Shown piece by piece: positions 1 through 6,123 of a stretch of 14,642 nt of DNA. The number at the start of each line of letters is the position of its first letter. Position 1 is the stretch's first letter. The position numbers and the translations under genes were made by a program. The stretch lies in NCBI GenBank assembly GCA_046155815.1, contig JBJXFY010000019.1, positions 1 to 14,642 on the forward strand, given 5' to 3'. The notes under the pieces are model-generated. The model was not told where the DNA came from, did not search any database, and worked only from the letters and a program-made list of their open reading frames with translations. The stretch is from JBJXFY01 sp046155815. Lineage in GTDB: Bacteria > Verrucomicrobiota > Verrucomicrobiia > Limisphaerales > CAIMTB01.

Positions 1-1187
1 AACCCACCGCCGACGGCCAGCCTCCGCTTGCCCGCGCGCAGGACTGGGTGAATCTGCCGGACGGCTCGGTCCGAGAGACCAACACCATGCCCCAGTGGGC
101 CGGGAGCTGCTGGTACTACCTCCGCTACCTGGACGCGAAGAACGGCGGGGCCTTTGTCAGCAAAGAGGCGGAGCGGTATTGGATGGGTGCGGTAGGGCGC
201 GTTTCTCCGGGCGCGCCGCGGCCGGCCGGGACGGCCATCCCTACCCACGGCATTGATCTCTACGTCGGCGGCACGGAGCACGCCGTGCTGCACCTGCTCT
301 ACGCGCGCTTCTGGCACAAGGTGCTGTACGACCTCGGCCACGTCTCGACGCCCGAGCCGTTCTTCAAGCTGGTGAACCAGGGCCTCATCCTCGGCGAGGA
401 CGGCCAGAAGATGTCCAAGGCGCGCGGCAACGTGGTGAATCCCGACGAAGTAGTGAACGAGTACGGTGCCGATGCGCTCCGGCTCTACGAGATGTTCATG
501 GGCCCGCTGCAGGACACGAAGCCGTGGAACACCCAGGGCGTCGAGGGCGTGTATCGCTTCCTCGGCCGCGTGTGGAGGCTGTTCGTGGACGAGAGGTCCG
601 AGACGGCCTTCGAGCAGGCGGAGACGGTGGCCACGGAGGCGCAGGGGCACGGAGAGCTGCTGGACCTGATCCTGCTGGACGGGGCGATCACGGACGCCGT
701 CGCGACGCCGGCGCAGCTCAAGGCGCTGCACGCGTGCATCAAGAAGGTGACGGATGACCTCGAGGGGCTGCGCTTCAACACGGCCATCTCGGCGATGATG
801 ATCTTCGTGAACGAGGCCAACGGCTGGCAGGCCCGGCCGTTCGCGGTGATGCGGACGTTCCTCCAGCTCCTCGCGCCCTTTGCGCCGCATCTCGCGGAGG
901 AGCTGTGGGCGCGGCTGCACGCGACGTTCGGCCAGACGCCGCCGTCGCTCAGCTACACGCCGTGGCCGCTCCACGACCCCGCGCTGCTGGTCGAGGACAC
1001 GCTGGAAATCCCGGTGCAGGTGAACGGCAAGCTGCGCGACGTGATCCATGTGCCGGCCGCCGCGGACCAAGCGGCGCTGGAGGCGGCCGCGCGGGCTAAC
1101 GAGAAGGTGGCCGCCTTCCTCGCCGGCAGGACGGTGCGCAAGGTCATCGTCGTGCCGCGCAAGCTGGTGAACTTCGTGGTGGCGTGA
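1..1187 (+). CDS. leuS: Leucyl-tRNA synthetase, C-terminal part (5' end outside window)
   Basis: Class I leucyl-tRNA synthetase, which charges tRNA-Leu in the cytoplasm. The frame is open to the left edge (first full codon at 3), so the N-terminal Rossmann half with HIGH and the editing domain lie outside the window. Visible features are the TNTMPQWAGSCWYYLRYLD segment (about nt 78-134), DLYVGGTEHAVLHLLYARF, the KMSKS-loop motif (nt 408-440) written here as KMSKA, the anticodon-binding helical domain, and the C-terminal domain ending in KVIVVPRKLVNFVVA. A GTG at 48 is internal and not a start. Two oddities are present. About 21 extra residues sit between YWMG and IDLYVGG (codons 189-251), encoded by a palindromic repeat. 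The last Ser of KMSKS is Ala. The frame is intact through both, so the enzyme is probably functional. A 43-residue gene follows after 13 bp and is probably cotranscribed. Confidence 0.97.
   Translation, partial: PTADGQPPLARAQDWVNLPDGSVRETNTMPQWAGSCWYYLRYLDAKNGGAFVSKEAERYWMGAVGRVSPGAPRPAGTAIPTHGIDLYVGGTEHAVLHLLYARFWHKVLYDLGHVSTPEPFFKLVNQGLILGEDGQKMSKARGNVVNPDEVVNEYGADALRLYEMFMGPLQDTKPWNTQGVEGVYRFLGRVWRLFVDERSETAFEQAETVATEAQGHGELLDLILLDGAITDAVATPAQLKALHACIKKVTDDLEGLRFNTAISAMMIFVNEANGWQARPFAVMRTFLQLLAPFAPHLAEELWARLHATFGQTPPSLSYTPWPLHDPALLVEDTLEIPVQVNGKLRDVIHVPAAADQAALEAAARANEKVAAFLAGRTVRKVIVVPRKLVNFVVA
191..245. repeat. Palindromic repeat element inserted in frame inside leuS
   Basis: The ends are perfect 7-bp inverted repeats: GGTAGGG at 191-197 and CCCTACC at 239-245. 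Between them are two small hairpins, CGCG 198-201 with CGCG 212-215, and GGCCG 224-228 with CGGCC 232-236 (3-nt loop). The whole can fold as a three-way junction. It is read through without a stop in the leuS frame and adds about 20 residues rich in Gly, Pro, Ala and Arg at a point where LeuRS normally goes directly from YWxP to the conserved DLYVGG strand. The ends resemble intergenic GGTAGGGCGCG...CCCTACC palindromes that I recall from verrucomicrobial genomes; that is memory and was not searched. No other copy is visible in this window, so family membership is inferred. Confidence 0.72.
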
Positions 1188-1200
1188 CCCGGGGGCGACG

Positions 1201-1332
1201 ATGCTTGGTCTGACTCGTCAACAGCAGGTGGCGATCACCGTGCTGCTCCTGCTGCTGATCGCCGGCTGGGCGGCGAAGGCGTGGCGGGAGGGCCGGGTCC
1301 CGCAGTCGCCACCGCCCACGGCCGCGCCCTGA
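1201..1332 (+). CDS. 43-residue single-pass membrane microprotein downstream of leuS
   Basis: ATG at 1201, TGA at 1330-1332, 43 codons. The N-terminus MLGLTRQQQ is followed by a hydrophobic stretch (about residues 10-25, AITVLLLLLIAGWAAK) and then a short basic and Pro-rich tail, KAWREGRVPQSPPPTAAP. This is the layout of a single transmembrane helix with a short cytoplasmic start. It lies 13 bp after the leuS stop on the same strand, with a G-rich stretch (GGGGGCG, 1191-1197) in position for weak ribosome binding, and a strong hairpin follows 15 bp after its stop. Codon use is GC-rich at third positions, like its neighbours. I do not recognise the family, and the function is unknown. The position suggests cotranscription or translational coupling with leuS. 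It could be chance, but the start spacing, hydrophobic helix and terminator-like end argue for a real gene. Confidence 0.6.
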   Translation: MLGLTRQQQVAITVLLLLLIAGWAAKAWREGRVPQSPPPTAAP

Positions 1333-1347
1333 GCGCGCAGCGCGGTT

Positions 1348-1381
1348 GCGGGGAGGCGGAGGATGCGGTTAGCCTCCCCGC
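1348..1381 (+). terminator. Strong hairpin after leuS and the microprotein gene
   Basis: A perfect 10-bp stem, GCGGGGAGGC (1348-1357) pairing with GCCTCCCCGC (1372-1381), closes a 14-nt loop. It is followed by GGTTCTCCTTGC, which is only moderately T-rich. It lies 15 bp after the microprotein stop and 12 bp before the ATG of the next gene. The likely role is transcription termination of the leuS unit. Because it ends so close to the next start it could instead act in the leader of that gene. Confidence 0.6.
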
Positions 1382-1393
1382 GGTTCTCCTTGC

Positions 1394-1822
1394 ATGCAGG
1401 CCACCACCTTTGAAGAGGGCGTCGAGGCGCTGGTCGCGCGCGATCCGCGGTATCACCGTGATGCGTACCACTTCCTCCGCGAGTCGCTGGACTTCACCCA
1501 GCGGGAGGTCGTGCAGCCCGGCCGCCCGGGCAACAGCCACGTCACCGCCGCCGAGCTGCTCGAAGGCACGCGGCGCCACGCGCTGCAGGCGTACGGCCCG
1601 ATGGCGCTCGCGGTGCTGAACGAATGGGGCGTGTTCACCTGCGAGGACATCGGCCACCTGGTTCACCGGCTGGTCGAGCAGGGGTGCTTCTCCGTGACGG
1701 ACGGCGACCGGCTGGAGGATTTTCGCGGAGGATACGGCTTCGAGGAAGCGTTCGTGCAGCCGTACCGGCCGCGGGGCGGTGGCCGGGAGGAGGGCGCGGC
1801 GACGGTGACGACGGGACGTTGA
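1394..1822 (+). CDS. Minf_1886 family conserved protein (PVC-restricted, unknown function)
   Basis: 142 residues. The pattern is that of the Minf_1886 family (a Planctomycetes/Verrucomicrobia conserved hypothetical family): an N-terminal FEEGVEALVARDPRYHRDAYHFLRESLDF, then HVTAAELLEGTRRHALQAYGPMALAVLNEWGV, then ED-GHLV-RLVEQGCFSVTDGDRLEDFRGGY-FEEAF. The C-terminal tail after about residue 125 (RPRGGGREEG...) is low complexity and probably variable. No signal peptide or membrane helix is visible, so a soluble cytoplasmic protein is expected. ATG 1394 is the only sensible start because it lies just before the conserved TFEEGV; no Shine-Dalgarno is present. It is convergent with the FUN14-family gene, the two stops being only 6 bp apart. 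The function of the family is not known to me. Its value here is taxonomic. Confidence 0.88.
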   Translation: MQATTFEEGVEALVARDPRYHRDAYHFLRESLDFTQREVVQPGRPGNSHVTAAELLEGTRRHALQAYGPMALAVLNEWGVFTCEDIGHLVHRLVEQGCFSVTDGDRLEDFRGGYGFEEAFVQPYRPRGGGREEGAATVTTGR

Positions 1823-1828
1823 GGGCGT

Positions 1829-2347
1829 CTAGACGGCAGGCGGCGGGACGACCGGCTCGCGCCGCCGGAAGCCGCGCCACGCCCCAAACCCGGTGGCCGC
1901 GGCTGAAGGCAGCAGTCCGGTGAAACGGCGGTGCGCGTCGCCGGCCTCGCGTTCCACCCATGCCTCGGCCTGATGGATTTCGCGCTCCGCTCGGCGCGTG
2001 TCGCAGCCGGCCCGTGCCGCCAGCGCCACGCCGCCCAGAGCAAGGGCCGACAGGACGGCGGCGACGCGGAGGAATCGCCGGAACAGCCACCCGGCGACGA
2101 ATCCGCCCACGTAGCTGGCGCACACCCGCACGTAGCCGGGCACGGGCCCCGCGAAGCTCGCCCGCACCGGCACGCCTTCGGGGGCCGTTTCCCGGGCTTT
2201 CCAGCCCTCGGAAAACCACAGGCCGAGGCCCAGGAACACCGCCGCCGTGGCCGCCAGCACTGAGCGCGAGCGCCACGGGCCGTTCGTAGAACCGCCGACC
2301 AGCGCGCCGGCGACCGGGGCGAGGAGGCGCTGAAGGAGCTGGGGCAC
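1829..2347 (-). CDS. FUN14 family membrane protein
   Basis: 172 residues from a GTG at 2347 to TAG at 1831-1829. The C-terminal half matches FUN14-type proteins: a glycine-rich membrane segment YVGGFVAGWLFRRFLRVAAV, a second hydrophobic helix (VLSALALGGVALAARAG), a charged helix with ERE and AWVEREAGDAHRRF, and the characteristic ending LLPSAAATGFGAWRGFRRR. The N-terminal part adds one more hydrophobic helix (about residues 29-46, VLAATAAVFLGLGLWF), giving roughly three or four membrane passes. Bacterial FUN14 proteins are small inner-membrane proteins of unclear role; the eukaryotic relative FUNDC1 is a mitochondrial mitophagy receptor. The frame remains open far upstream because of GC bias, so the start is uncertain; GTG 2347 is chosen because it precedes PQLLQRLLAP and gives a family-sized protein. 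It is divergent from the M16 peptidase gene. Confidence 0.75.
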   Translation of the reverse strand: MPQLLQRLLAPVAGALVGGSTNGPWRSRSVLAATAAVFLGLGLWFSEGWKARETAPEGVPVRASFAGPVPGYVRVCASYVGGFVAGWLFRRFLRVAAVLSALALGGVALAARAGCDTRRAEREIHQAEAWVEREAGDAHRRFTGLLPSAAATGFGAWRGFRRREPVVPPPAV

Positions 2348-2489
2348 GGCGGAAGGTTGGGCGGGGCGGCAGGCGGGGACAAGGGCAGGCAGCCTGGTGG
2401 CGAACCGGGCTGGGACGCCGGGCCGTTGCTGTGCCCGGACATCCGCCCACGGGCCGCAGGACCGAGCGAGGCCCGCTGCTCCATGCCTG

Positions 2490-2525
2490 CATTTTTCCTC
2501 CAGGTTGCCTGGCGCTTGGGAGCAT
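2490..2525 (-). repeat. CCAAG-type intergenic repeat, diverged copy, in the FUN14/M16 spacer
   Basis: In the 246-bp divergent spacer 2348-2593, the minus strand reads TCCCAAGCGCCA (2521-2510), identical over 12 nt to 8551-8562 in another intergenic region. It then passes into a small hairpin, CCAGG TTG CCTGG (2500-2512). I place it in the same family as the copies at 8540, 10967 and 14553. The remainder of the spacer is GC-rich and shows no RNA gene; it must hold the promoters of both divergent genes, but I cannot point to a convincing box. Confidence 0.45.
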
Positions 2526-2593
2526 GGCCCGCGGGACCTGCCATCCCGTTTCCTTCTTTGGACGCTGCGGGCCGAGGGCCTAGGGTGAACGTG

Positions 2594-5146
2594 ATGCTTA
2601 CGAACGGTTTTGTGCCCGCCGCCGCGCCGCCGACCACCGTGGAGACGCTGGAGAACGGCCTGGTGGTCATCGTGCGGGAGGACGACAGCGCACCGGTGGT
2701 TTCGGCCCAGGCCTGGTGCCGGGCGGGCAGCATGGACGAGGGCCGCTGGCTGGGTGGGGGCCTGTCCCACGTCCTCGAGCACATGCTCTTCAAGGGCACG
2801 ACGACGCGCGGCGCGGGCCGCATTGACCAGGAGGTGCAGGAGGCCGGCGGCTACATGAACGCCTACACCTCCTTTGACCGCACGGTGTACTGGATCAACG
2901 CGCCCGACACCGGCGCGCGCGTGGCGGTGGACATCCTGTGCGACATCGTCCAGCACGCCACGCTTCCCGAGGCGGACCTGGCGAAGGAGCTCGACGTGAT
3001 CCGGCGCGAGATGGACATGGGCCATGACGATCCGGGCCGCCGCTCGGGCCGCCGCCTGTTTGAAACCGCCTACCGCGTCAGCCCGGCCCGCTACCCGATC
3101 ATCGGCCTGCCGGACATCTTCAACACGCTCACGCGCGCCGACATCGCGGCGTACTACCGCGAAAAGTACGCGCCCAACAACCTGTCCTTCGTCGTGGCGG
3201 GCCGGGTGTCCGCCCCCGAGGTGGTCGCGCAGATCAAGGCGGCCTTCGCCGGTTCGCCCGCGCGCGCGCTGCCCGCCGTCCCGCTGCCGGAGGAGCCGCG
3301 CCAGACCGCGCCGCGCGAGGTGGTCGAGGAGGGCGCGGTGCAGCTCGGGCATCTGCACGCCACCTGGCACATCCCGGACCTGCGGCATCCCGACCTGCCC
3401 GCGCTCGACGTCCTGGCCGTGCTGCTGGGCGGCGGGCGCAGCTCGCGGCTGAACCAGGCCGTGCGCGAGCGTGCCGGGCTGGTGCATTCCGTGGACGCCT
3501 GGACCTACAGCCCGGGGCATCCGGGCCTCTTCGGCCTCAGCGCGGTGATGGACGGGGAGCGCTTCGCCGCGGCACGCAACGCGCTGCTGGCCGAGGTGGG
3601 GCGGCTGAAGGCCGAACCCGTCGCCGCGGAGGAGCTGGCCAAGGCCGTCCGCCAGATCACCGTGAGCACACTTTCCGCGCGCAAGACGATGCAGGGGCAG
3701 GCGCAGGACCTGGGCGGCAACTGGTTCGCGGCGGGCGACCTCGGTTTTTCGGACCGTTACCTCGCGGCCGCGACGCACACCACGGCGGGCGACCTCCAGC
3801 GCGTGGCGCGGGCCTACCTCACCGACGAGAACCGCACGCTCTACGCGCTGCTCCCCGCCGGCCATCGCCCGGCCGCGGCGGCGGCGGTGTCCGCGGGCCG
3901 CCGGGGTACGGTGGAAAAGCTCATCTTGCCGAACGGGCTGCGCCTGCTCGTGCTCGAGGACCGGCGGCTGCCGTTCGTTGAGCTGCGCGCGGTGTGCCGC
4001 GGCGGGGTGCTGGCGGAGACGCCGGGCAACGCAGGCCTCGGCGCGCTGATGGCCCGCACGCTGGTCAAGGGCGCCGGCAGCCGCAGCGCCGAGCAGCTCG
4101 CCGAGGCGATCGAGTCCGTGGGCGGCAGCCTCGACACCTATGCCGGCAACAACAGCTTCGGCGTGGCGGGCGAAGTCCTCGGGGGCGACTTCGACCTCGG
4201 CCTCGGCTTGCTGGCGGACGTGTTGCGGCGGCCGGCGTTTCCGGCGGCGGAGGTTGAGCGCGAACGCACCGCGCAGCTCGCGGCGGTGCGCGCGCAGAAG
4301 GATCAGCTCCTGCAGCTCGCCGGACGCACGATGCGCCAGGCGCTCTTCGGCCCGACGGGCTACGGCCTCGACGTGAACGGCGACGAGGCCAGCGTCCGGA
4401 CGCTCTCCGGCGACGCCCTGCGTGCCCATCACGCGCGGCTCGTCGTCCCGGCCAACACCGTGCTGGCCGTGTTCGGGGCCGTGGACGCCGCGGCGGTCCG
4501 GGCGGCGGTGGAACGACAGTTTGGCGACTGGGCGGGGCGGCCTGACGCCCACCCTCCGCCGGCTGCCCCGGCCAGGCTCTCCGCGCCGGCTGAGCGCAGC
4601 GTGGACTGCGACAAGAAGCAGGCCGTTCTCGTGATGGGCTTCCCGGCGCCGGCAATTGACGATCCCGACCGCTACGCCCTCGAGCTGGTCCAGGAGGCGT
4701 GCAGCGACCTGGGTTCGAGGCTGTTCCTGCGCATCCGCGACGAGCTGGGGCTGGCGTACTACGTCGGCGCACAGCATTTCAACGGCCTCGGCGGCGGCTG
4801 GTTCAGCCTGTACGCCGGCACGGAGCCCGCGCAGACGGGGCGCGTGAAGGACGAGTTCCTGCGCGAGGTGGAGCGGTTGCGGCGGGACGGCCTGGCCGCC
4901 GCCGAACTACGCCGGGCCAAGGCCAAGTTGCTGGGCCAGCGCAAGATCGCCCGGCAAGAGCTGGGCCAGTGCGCGATTGCGGCGGCGCTCGACGAACTGT
5001 ACGGGCTCGGCCATGACCACGCGGAAGCGAGCGACCGGCGATTCGAGGCGGTGACCGAAGCGGAGGTGGTCGCAACCGTGCGACGCTGGCTAAATCCGGA
5101 AGTTTTTGCGCTGGTGGTGGCAAGACCCTTACAAGATGGACGATGA
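2594..5146 (+). CDS. M16 family zinc metallopeptidase (two-domain, insulinase/pitrilysin-like)
   Basis: 850 residues made of two homologous M16 halves. The N-terminal half carries the inverted zinc motif HxxEH (H59-V-L-E62-H63, in LSHVLEHMLFKGT) and the third ligand E139 in KELDVIRREMDM, exactly 76 residues after the last His, the normal M16 spacing. The C-terminal half (about residue 440 on, from VEKLILPNGLRLLVLEDRRLP) has LGALMARTLVKG where the zinc motif would be, so it is the inactive partner. It keeps LFLRIRDELGLAYYVGAQ, the substrate-closing R/Y region. This is the usual active-plus-inactive clamshell that degrades peptides. No signal peptide is evident. ATG 2594 is chosen; in-frame GTGs at 2585 and 2591 are alternatives, and GAGGG at 2574-2578 is better spaced for 2585. 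It is monocistronic between a divergent spacer and the PEP-CTERM gene. Confidence 0.95.
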   Translation: MLTNGFVPAAAPPTTVETLENGLVVIVREDDSAPVVSAQAWCRAGSMDEGRWLGGGLSHVLEHMLFKGTTTRGAGRIDQEVQEAGGYMNAYTSFDRTVYWINAPDTGARVAVDILCDIVQHATLPEADLAKELDVIRREMDMGHDDPGRRSGRRLFETAYRVSPARYPIIGLPDIFNTLTRADIAAYYREKYAPNNLSFVVAGRVSAPEVVAQIKAAFAGSPARALPAVPLPEEPRQTAPREVVEEGAVQLGHLHATWHIPDLRHPDLPALDVLAVLLGGGRSSRLNQAVRERAGLVHSVDAWTYSPGHPGLFGLSAVMDGERFAAARNALLAEVGRLKAEPVAAEELAKAVRQITVSTLSARKTMQGQAQDLGGNWFAAGDLGFSDRYLAAATHTTAGDLQRVARAYLTDENRTLYALLPAGHRPAAAAAVSAGRRGTVEKLILPNGLRLLVLEDRRLPFVELRAVCRGGVLAETPGNAGLGALMARTLVKGAGSRSAEQLAEAIESVGGSLDTYAGNNSFGVAGEVLGGDFDLGLGLLADVLRRPAFPAAEVERERTAQLAAVRAQKDQLLQLAGRTMRQALFGPTGYGLDVNGDEASVRTLSGDALRAHHARLVVPANTVLAVFGAVDAAAVRAAVERQFGDWAGRPDAHPPPAAPARLSAPAERSVDCDKKQAVLVMGFPAPAIDDPDRYALELVQEACSDLGSRLFLRIRDELGLAYYVGAQHFNGLGGGWFSLYAGTEPAQTGRVKDEFLREVERLRRDGLAAAELRRAKAKLLGQRKIARQELGQCAIAAALDELYGLGHDHAEASDRRFEAVTEAEVVATVRRWLNPEVFALVVARPLQDGR

Positions 5147-5150
5147 TCGT

Positions 5151-5201
5151 TCCGGTGGCTTGGTCCGCGGGCGGGCGCCAGTTTTAGCTTGTGCCACCGG
5201 A
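5151..5201. promoter_or_regulatory. 9-bp perfect inverted repeat upstream of the PEP-CTERM gene
   Basis: TCCGGTGGC (5151-5159) is matched by GCCACCGGA (5193-5201) across a 33-nt spacer. It begins 5 bp after the M16 stop and ends 47 bp before the PEP-CTERM ATG. It may be an extended terminator stem for the peptidase gene, although no T-run follows, or a binding site or leader fold controlling the PEP-CTERM gene. The sequence does not decide between these. Confidence 0.4.
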
Positions 5202-5248
5202 GAGATTGTCATCTGCTGCGGTCGCGAATGCGACATTCCCCGCCCAAC

Positions 5249-5995
5249 ATGAAGTTCGTCTTACCCGTCTCTCTCGCGCTTGCTGGCACTTGTGCCTCGG
5301 CCAGCGTCTTCGTCCTTGGCGATGCCACCCGCACCCTCGAGGCTGCCACCGCGGCGGTGTTGGACCCCAATATAATAATCGACCCTGGTTCAGGCTCCCT
5401 CACCAAGACGGGGACCGGCGAGTGGACCCCGCCGGGGGTGCATGCCGACTCGACCTACATCTTCAATGGCAGAATCCTTGCCTCATCTGAGGTCTTTATC
5501 ACCCACTCGTCAGACGTTTCCGGGCTGCAGATCCGTGGAGACACCAGCATCAAATTGGCGGCCTCCGTTGATGGCTTTCCGGGCTACGCCCGCGCCAGCG
5601 CCACCGAAGCATTTTCGGTCGCTTTCTCTCTGACCGAACCGACTCCGATGGTCCTGAGCAACGACACCACGCTAGTCGCCGTGGTCGGCGGATTCGGCCA
5701 GCCAGTCGTCTCCGGCGCGGCCGAGCTTTCCTTCGCCGCGGGTGGAGTGGTGCTGAGCCTGCCCCTGTTCGCGGATGGTTCCGCGCAGGCCCTGCTCCAG
5801 CCGGGCGACTATGTGTTCACCGCAAATTCCACGGTGACCGCGAGAACCTTGGGGTTTGTCCTTGGGGACGTTGGCTTCGAAGGCAGCAACAGCTACTCGC
5901 TGACGGTCGTGCCCGAGGCGGAACAGTACGGCCTGGCCGCGGCGGCTGGGCTGCTCGGCTTCGGCCTTTGGCGCCGCCGGGCTGCCACACGCTAA
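5249..5995 (+). CDS. PEP-CTERM sorting-domain exported protein
   Basis: 248 residues from ATG 5249, chosen because a signal peptide begins there: MKFVLPVSLALAGTCASAS, with probable cleavage after A18. An in-frame ATG at 5228 would add seven polar residues. The C-terminus is a PEP-CTERM signal: V-P-E at 221-223, a short hydrophobic helix (about 227-241), then R242-R243-R244. Proteins with this tail are exported, processed by an exosortase (not encoded in this window), and end up at the surface or in an exopolysaccharide matrix. The middle region is rich in Ser, Thr, Val and Ala, has no cysteine pairs or catalytic motif, and looks like a beta-sandwich filler typical of this class. Base composition is less GC-extreme than its neighbours, with codons such as AAT ATA ATA ATC near 5369-5380. 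It has its own terminator downstream. The function beyond the sorting tail is unknown. Confidence 0.9.
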   Translation: MKFVLPVSLALAGTCASASVFVLGDATRTLEAATAAVLDPNIIIDPGSGSLTKTGTGEWTPPGVHADSTYIFNGRILASSEVFITHSSDVSGLQIRGDTSIKLAASVDGFPGYARASATEAFSVAFSLTEPTPMVLSNDTTLVAVVGGFGQPVVSGAAELSFAAGGVVLSLPLFADGSAQALLQPGDYVFTANSTVTARTLGFVLGDVGFEGSNSYSLTVVPEAEQYGLAAAAGLLGFGLWRRRAATR

Positions 5996-6024
5996 CGCTG
6001 ACGCCGGCATCCGTTTCCTGGCCT

Positions 6025-6066
6025 CGCCGCGGTGGCCTGCGCACCGCGGCGTCTTGCTTTTTCGCT
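6025..6066 (+). terminator. Rho-independent terminator of the PEP-CTERM gene
   Basis: A perfect 10-bp GC-rich stem, CGCCGCGGTG (6025-6034) with CACCGCGGCG (6042-6051), closes a 7-nt loop and is followed by TCTTGCTTTTTCGC with a run of five T. It starts 29 bp after the TAA at 5993-5995. This is the clearest intrinsic terminator in the window. It separates the PEP-CTERM gene from the thioesterase gene, which must therefore have its own promoter in the 60 bp that follow. Confidence 0.85.
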
Positions 6067-6123
6067 CAGGTCGCATCGGCCCGCAGGCTGGACTTGGCCC
6101 GGCGCGGGCCGGTTGATTACCAG

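Noticed and set aside
48..50. GTG at 48 as a start of leuS
   Set aside because: It lies in a conserved internal LeuRS segment, and the frame continues open to the left edge.
2357..2593. N-terminal extension of the M16 frame back to 2357
   Set aside because: The extra 79 residues are low complexity and include the intergenic repeat. The domain begins just after ATG 2594.
1829..4777. A very long minus-strand open frame (982 codons) antisense to the M16 gene
   Set aside because: Apart from its last 172 codons (the FUN14-family gene) its sequence is Arg/His/Ala-rich shadow coding of the M16 gene, caused by GC3 bias. It has no recognisable domain.
5189..5248. N-terminal extension of the PEP-CTERM frame from 5189
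   Set aside because: It would put 20 polar, basic residues before a clean signal peptide that starts at ATG 5249.
5367..5380. TATAAT-like AATATAATAAT box as a promoter
   Set aside because: It is inside the PEP-CTERM coding sequence with no plausible gene start downstream. It more likely reflects codon use.
5968..6123. Upstream extension of the thioesterase frame
   Set aside because: It would start inside the PEP-CTERM gene and run through a clear intrinsic terminator. The 4HBT domain starts right after ATG 6124.
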